9,546 nt of DNA from Anaerolineae bacterium (GTDB taxonomy: Bacteria; Chloroflexota; Anaerolineae; UBA1429), in contig JAFGLK010000101.1 in the NCBI GenBank assembly GCA_016928125.1, positions 1-9,546 of the forward strand, read 5' to 3'. The translations under genes were made by a program, and so were the position numbers. Below are positions 6,613 to 9,546 of this stretch, piece after piece (the stretch's first letter is position 1; each line of letters opens with the position of its first letter). The notes below the pieces were generated by a model. That model was not told where the DNA came from. It saw only the letters and a program-made list of their open reading frames with translations, and searched no databases.

Positions 6613-6656
6613 GGGCGAGCGGCCTTTCGCCCAGGGCACAGCTCCTCAACCTGTGC
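6613..6656. terminator. Two tandem hairpins between convergent genes
   Basis: GGGCGA-8 bases-TCGCCC (6613-6632) and GCACAG-9 bases-CTGTGC (6636-6656) each have six perfect pairs and lie between the ABC-F stop and the dehydratase stop. They work in both directions as RNA structures. Neither strand has a T-run after them, so intrinsic termination is possible but not typical. Confidence 0.4.
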
Positions 6657-6661
6657 TCGGT

Positions 6662-7861
6662 CTAGCCCCGTTGTACGTGCCAGGGCTTGGCCATAATGCC
6701 CGCCAGGCCCTCATCGTCCAGCGCGATCCCCAGGCCGGGGCCTTGGGGCACCTGCACATAGCCCTCGTCGTCCAAGACCAGGGGCTCCTTGAGATAGCCC
6801 TTCCCGATATAGGTGGGACCGTCCTCGTGTCGGGGGCCGGCGCGCCAATCGTTGACCTCGTTGTGCTCCTGCACCAGCAGGTTGGGCAGGCAGGCGTCGA
6901 GCTGCAGCGAGGCGGCCAGGGCGATGGGGCTCAAGGGGCAGTGCAGAGCCACCTTGGCGTAGGCGGCCTCGGCCATGGCCGCGATCTTTTTGCATTCGGT
7001 GATGCCGCCGGCGTGGCAGATGTCGGGCTGCACCACAGCCAGCGCGCCGCGGCTCAATGCGTCGAAGAAGATCCACTTGCCCATCCAGCGCTCCCCGGCC
7101 GCGATAGGGACCCTCGCCCCGCGCGCCAGATCGGCCAGGACGTCGACGCGCTCGATGGGCTGGGCCTCCTCGACGAAGAGGGGCCGGTGCGGCGCCAGCG
7201 CCTCCATGAGCTGCGCGGCCACCGCCGGATGGGGGTTGTGGATGTCGACGGCCACGTCGGTGTCGGCCCCTGCGCCTGCGCGTATGGCCGCAAAGCGCGC
7301 GGCGAACTCATCCACCTGGCGAGTGGCCTCCAGACCCTCGCCGAGGCCGAAATGGGCCTTCAGGCAGCGAAAGCCCCACTCCTCGACCAGGACCCGCGCG
7401 CCCTCGGCATAGGCCTCGATGGTGGGGGGCTGAGCAGAGGCCGGGCGGCCGGCGCGGTAGGGCAGGCCTGGCTCGACCCACCAGGGCAGGCCACCGCCTG
7501 TGGCGTGGTACATCTTGACGCGTTCGTGGCAGGCGCCACCCAGTAGGCGGTGGATGGGCAGGCCCGCGGCCTGGCCCGCGATGTCCCACAGAGCGATGTC
7601 GAGGCCGCTGATGGCGCTTAGCTTGACCGGGCCGCCGCGGTAGCCCGACCCTGAGGCGTACATCATCCGCCACAGGCGCTCCACCTGGGTGGGGTCCTGC
7701 CCGACGAGCATCGGCTCCAGACGGCGGACCTCGGCGATGACCGTGTCGGGATGGCTCTCCAGGTAGGGCTCACCCAATCCGGTCAGGCCTGCATCGGTGT
7801 GGATGCGCACCCATACCCAACTCGGCGGCACCTTGAGCAACTCGATCTGGGTGATCTTCAT
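6662..7861 (-). CDS. Mandelate racemase/muconate lactonizing enzyme family, galactonate dehydratase-like
   Basis: A 399-residue enolase-superfamily enzyme. Residues 1 to about 115 are the capping domain and the rest a (beta/alpha)8 barrel. Metal ligands appear as Asp206 (in VDIHN), Glu231 or Glu232 (in FVEEAQ) and Glu257 (in GER). His208 and the Asp280/His307 pair match the acid-base residues of D-galactonate dehydratase, and QEHNEV at 331-336 fits the end-of-barrel glutamate. Such enzymes remove water from an acid sugar to give a 2-keto-3-deoxy acid, using Mg2+. An insert around 125-146 (PWW...PYRAGRP) probably shapes substrate choice. Start: ATG 7861 with GGGAGG four bases upstream; the in-frame ATG at 7873 lacks such a site. 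The gene has its own promoter. The family is firm, but the exact sugar acid is inferred. Confidence 0.88.
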   Translation of the reverse strand: MKITQIELLKVPPSWVWVRIHTDAGLTGLGEPYLESHPDTVIAEVRRLEPMLVGQDPTQVERLWRMMYASGSGYRGGPVKLSAISGLDIALWDIAGQAAGLPIHRLLGGACHERVKMYHATGGGLPWWVEPGLPYRAGRPASAQPPTIEAYAEGARVLVEEWGFRCLKAHFGLGEGLEATRQVDEFAARFAAIRAGAGADTDVAVDIHNPHPAVAAQLMEALAPHRPLFVEEAQPIERVDVLADLARGARVPIAAGERWMGKWIFFDALSRGALAVVQPDICHAGGITECKKIAAMAEAAYAKVALHCPLSPIALAASLQLDACLPNLLVQEHNEVNDWRAGPRHEDGPTYIGKGYLKEPLVLDDEGYVQVPQGPGLGIALDDEGLAGIMAKPWHVQRG

Positions 7862-7895
7862 AACGCCTCCCATGGACAGGTAGGATGATGGCCAG

Positions 7896-7924
7896 GTTGT
7901 ACGACAAGGGCGTAGCGCTGTCAA
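7896..7924 (-). promoter_or_regulatory. Promoter of the dehydratase gene
   Basis: The minus strand has a perfect TTGACA (7919-7924), a 17-base spacer and TACAAC (7896-7901). Transcription should start near 7889, about 28 bases before ATG 7861, with the GGGAGG site inside the leader. It rules out the longer frame that opens at 7954. No operator-like repeat overlaps it. Confidence 0.65.
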
Positions 7925-8016
7925 TCGCAGAGGGGCAGCGGAAGCGATTCCCATCCAGCACCGAGAGGGAATAGAACAGATTTTCTAATGCCCAGCCAAT
8001 ATATGCTGCATTCTGA

Positions 8017-8035
8017 CATGAATTCATGCTATACT
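8017..8035 (+). promoter_or_regulatory. uvrA promoter with overlapping 12-base palindrome
   Basis: TGC-TATACT (8027-8035) is an extended -10; no good -35 is seen at 16-18 bases, which extended -10 promoters can tolerate. The perfect palindrome CATGAATTCATG (8017-8028) covers the spacer and the TG of the extended -10, so a bound protein would block RNA polymerase. It matches neither the Escherichia coli LexA box (CTGT-N8-ACAG) nor the Bacillus one (GAAC-N4-GTTC), so any link to DNA-damage control is speculative. Confidence 0.5.
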
Positions 8036-8074
8036 CGGAGCGTCCATCCACTCAAGACGAGGTGATGTCCCCGC

Positions 8075-9546
8075 ATGTACCCTGAAGAGATCGTCATCCG
8101 TGGCGCCAAGGAACACAACCTGCAAAACATCAATGTGAAGCTGCCACGTTTCAGGCTCATCGTGATCACGGGGGTGTCAGGCAGCGGGAAATCGTCGCTG
8201 GCCTTCGATACGCTCTATGCCGAGGGCCAGCGGCGCTATGTCGAGTCGCTCTCGGCCTACGCACGCCAGTTCATCGGGCAGATGGAAAAGCCGCGGGTGG
8301 ACTATATCGGCGGCCTGAGCCCGGCCATCGCCATCGAACAGAAGGCGGTGAGCAAGAACCCTCGCTCCACGGTCGCCACCGTGACCGAGATCTATGACTA
8401 TTTGCGCGTGCTCTATGCCCGCGCGGGCACGCCCCACTGTCCCGAGTGCGGCCGTGTGGTGCGCGCCCAATCGGCGCAGGAGATCGTGGAGCAGGTGGCC
8501 GGTCTGCCCGAGGAGGCCCACTTCCAGCTGCTGGCGCCCCTGGCCCGCAACCGCAAAGGCACCTTCAGCGATGTGCTGGCCGCCGCGCAGGCGGATGGAT
8601 TCTCGCGGGCGCGCGTCGATGGGCGCGTGCACGACCTGGCTGAGCCCATCGTGCTGGACAAGAACAAGCGCCACGCCATCGAGCTGGTGGTGGACCGTCT
8701 GGTCACCCCGGCCTCCGGAAGCGAGTTCCGCGCAGCCTTTCTCGCGCGGCTCACCGATTCGGTCGAGACGGCCCTGCAGATGGGCGATGGGATCGTGATC
8801 GTCGCCCGAGAGGGCGAGCCAGACTGGATGCTCTCCGAACAGAACGCCTGCCCAGTCTGTAACATCAGCTTTCCCAAGCTCTCGCCAGCGATGTTCAGCT
8901 TCAACTCGCCTCTGGGTATGTGCCCGACCTGCAACGGACTCGGCACAAAGATCGAATTCGATCCTCAGCTCTTTGTAGATCCGGATCTGACTCTACACGA
9001 GGGTGGGGTGCGGAGCTGGGGCGAGCTGCGCAAGAAAAAAACATCGGGAACCTATCAGGCGGCTCGCCAGATCGTGGCGCACTTTGACCATGACCTGGAC
9101 ACGCCCTGGCGCGCTCTCTCGCTCGAGTGCCAGCAGGCCATTCTGTACGGGGGGGTCAAGATCCGCTGGGAATGGAGCGGCGAGCGGGGCGCGGGCTATC
9201 ACGAGTCCGTAACCGAGGGGATTGTGAACGGCACCCGCCGCCGCTACCGCCAGACGCATTCAGAGGGCATGCGCCGCTGGTATGGGCGTTTCATGTCGCA
9301 GCAGCCGTGCCCCGAGTGCCACGGCCTGCGCCTGCGCCGCGAGAGCGCCGCGGTCACCGTGGGGGGCAAGACCCTGAGCGAGGTTGTGGCGCTCAGCATC
9401 GGCGATGCCTTGCGCTGGGTGGGCTCCCTGCATCCGCAGATCGCGGGCGCGCTGACGCAGCGCGAAGACGCCCTCGACGCCGAGCAGTGGCAGATCGCTG
9501 AGGAGGTGCTCAAAGAGATCGAGGGGCGGCTGACCTTTCTGATGAA
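8075..9546 (+). CDS. uvrA: Excinuclease ABC subunit A (UvrA), N-terminal half, runs off the window
   Basis: The first 490 codons are present, about half of the usual 940-960 residues, and the frame is open to the last base. UvrA is the cytoplasmic damage-recognition ATPase of nucleotide excision repair; it works as a dimer and loads UvrB on DNA. Visible features: Walker [10 protein letters not shown] (33-41, Lys39), the strongly conserved [13 protein letters not shown] (61-73), and a zinc module C259-x2-C262-x20-C283-x2-C286 with the spacing of the first UvrA zinc finger. Additional CxxC pairs are at 122/125 and 412/415. The signature and Walker B of the first cassette and the whole second cassette lie beyond the edge. 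Start: ATG 8075 after GAGGTGA (8059-8065). It is divergent from the dehydratase gene, with an extended -10 promoter upstream. Confidence 0.97.
   Translation, partial: MYPEEIVIRGAKEHNLQNINVKLPRFRLIVITGVSGSGKSSLAFDTLYAEGQRRYVESLSAYARQFIGQMEKPRVDYIGGLSPAIAIEQKAVSKNPRSTVATVTEIYDYLRVLYARAGTPHCPECGRVVRAQSAQEIVEQVAGLPEEAHFQLLAPLARNRKGTFSDVLAAAQADGFSRARVDGRVHDLAEPIVLDKNKRHAIELVVDRLVTPASGSEFRAAFLARLTDSVETALQMGDGIVIVAREGEPDWMLSEQNACPVCNISFPKLSPAMFSFNSPLGMCPTCNGLGTKIEFDPQLFVDPDLTLHEGGVRSWGELRKKKTSGTYQAARQIVAHFDHDLDTPWRALSLECQQAILYGGVKIRWEWSGERGAGYHESVTEGIVNGTRRRYRQTHSEGMRRWYGRFMSQQPCPECHGLRLRRESAAVTVGGKTLSEVVALSIGDALRWVGSLHPQIAGALTQREDALDAEQWQIAEEVLKEIEGRLTFLM

Noticed and set aside
6581..7546. 321-codon plus-strand open frame opposite the dehydratase gene
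   Set aside because: Antisense shadow of a clear enolase-superfamily gene with intact active-site residues.
910..7861. A single sugar-acid catabolic operon joining reductase, propeller and dehydratase
   Set aside because: The genes are interrupted by plus-strand genes and each has its own promoter, so only a loose functional theme is supportable.
7974..7985. GAAC-AGAT-TTTC resembling the Gram-positive LexA box
   Set aside because: One arm base is wrong and it lies about 45 bases upstream of the uvrA -10, so it is a weak and badly placed match.
8065..8085. Tiny ATG-to-TGA frame overlapping the uvrA start
   Set aside because: Six codons, with the ribosome binding site only two bases away; better read as part of the uvrA leader.

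Overview
This window is GC-rich bacterial chromosome with tightly packed housekeeping and carbohydrate-type genes. The style of the proteins (an ABC-F ATPase with an unusual DEPDNHLD box, a ferredoxin-tailed aldo/keto reductase, an enolase-superfamily sugar-acid dehydratase, UvrA) and the sigma-70-like promoters fit a member of Chloroflexota best. That assignment is an inference from family flavour, not from a marker gene. No tRNA, rRNA, CRISPR array, insertion sequence or phage gene was seen.

Layout: 1-46 is the probable tail of an upstream gene. 95-838 (+) is a PlsC-type acyltransferase. It converges with 910-1998 (-), an aldo/keto reductase with a C-terminal iron-sulfur domain. Upstream of that on the same strand is 2112-3500 (-), a large FG-GAP-like beta-propeller protein resembling family 11 rhamnogalacturonan lyases. 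A 349-base divergent intergenic region follows. Then comes 3850-4242 (+), a 130-residue exported protein made of three copies of an 18-residue motif at exact 35-residue spacing; this is the least familiar gene here. Bases 4243-4877 hold no intact gene: there is a possible frame-broken gene remnant, a long hairpin and a promoter. 4878-6548 (+) is an ABC-F ATPase, converging with 6662-7861 (-), a galactonate-dehydratase-like enzyme. Divergent from that is uvrA (8075 to the window edge), of which the first 490 codons are present.

Each intact gene seems to be its own transcription unit. Good -35/-10 pairs lie directly before the reductase, the propeller gene, the ABC-F gene and the dehydratase, and an extended -10 lies before uvrA. 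The propeller protein, the dehydratase and perhaps the reductase hint at metabolism of acidic or plant-type sugars, but they are not arranged as one operon and the link is only suggestive.

Most worth a second look: the exported triple-repeat protein, the palindromes in both divergent intergenic regions, the probable gene remnant with its 15-base inverted repeat, and a promoter followed by two hairpins in the short gap between the ABC-F and dehydratase genes.
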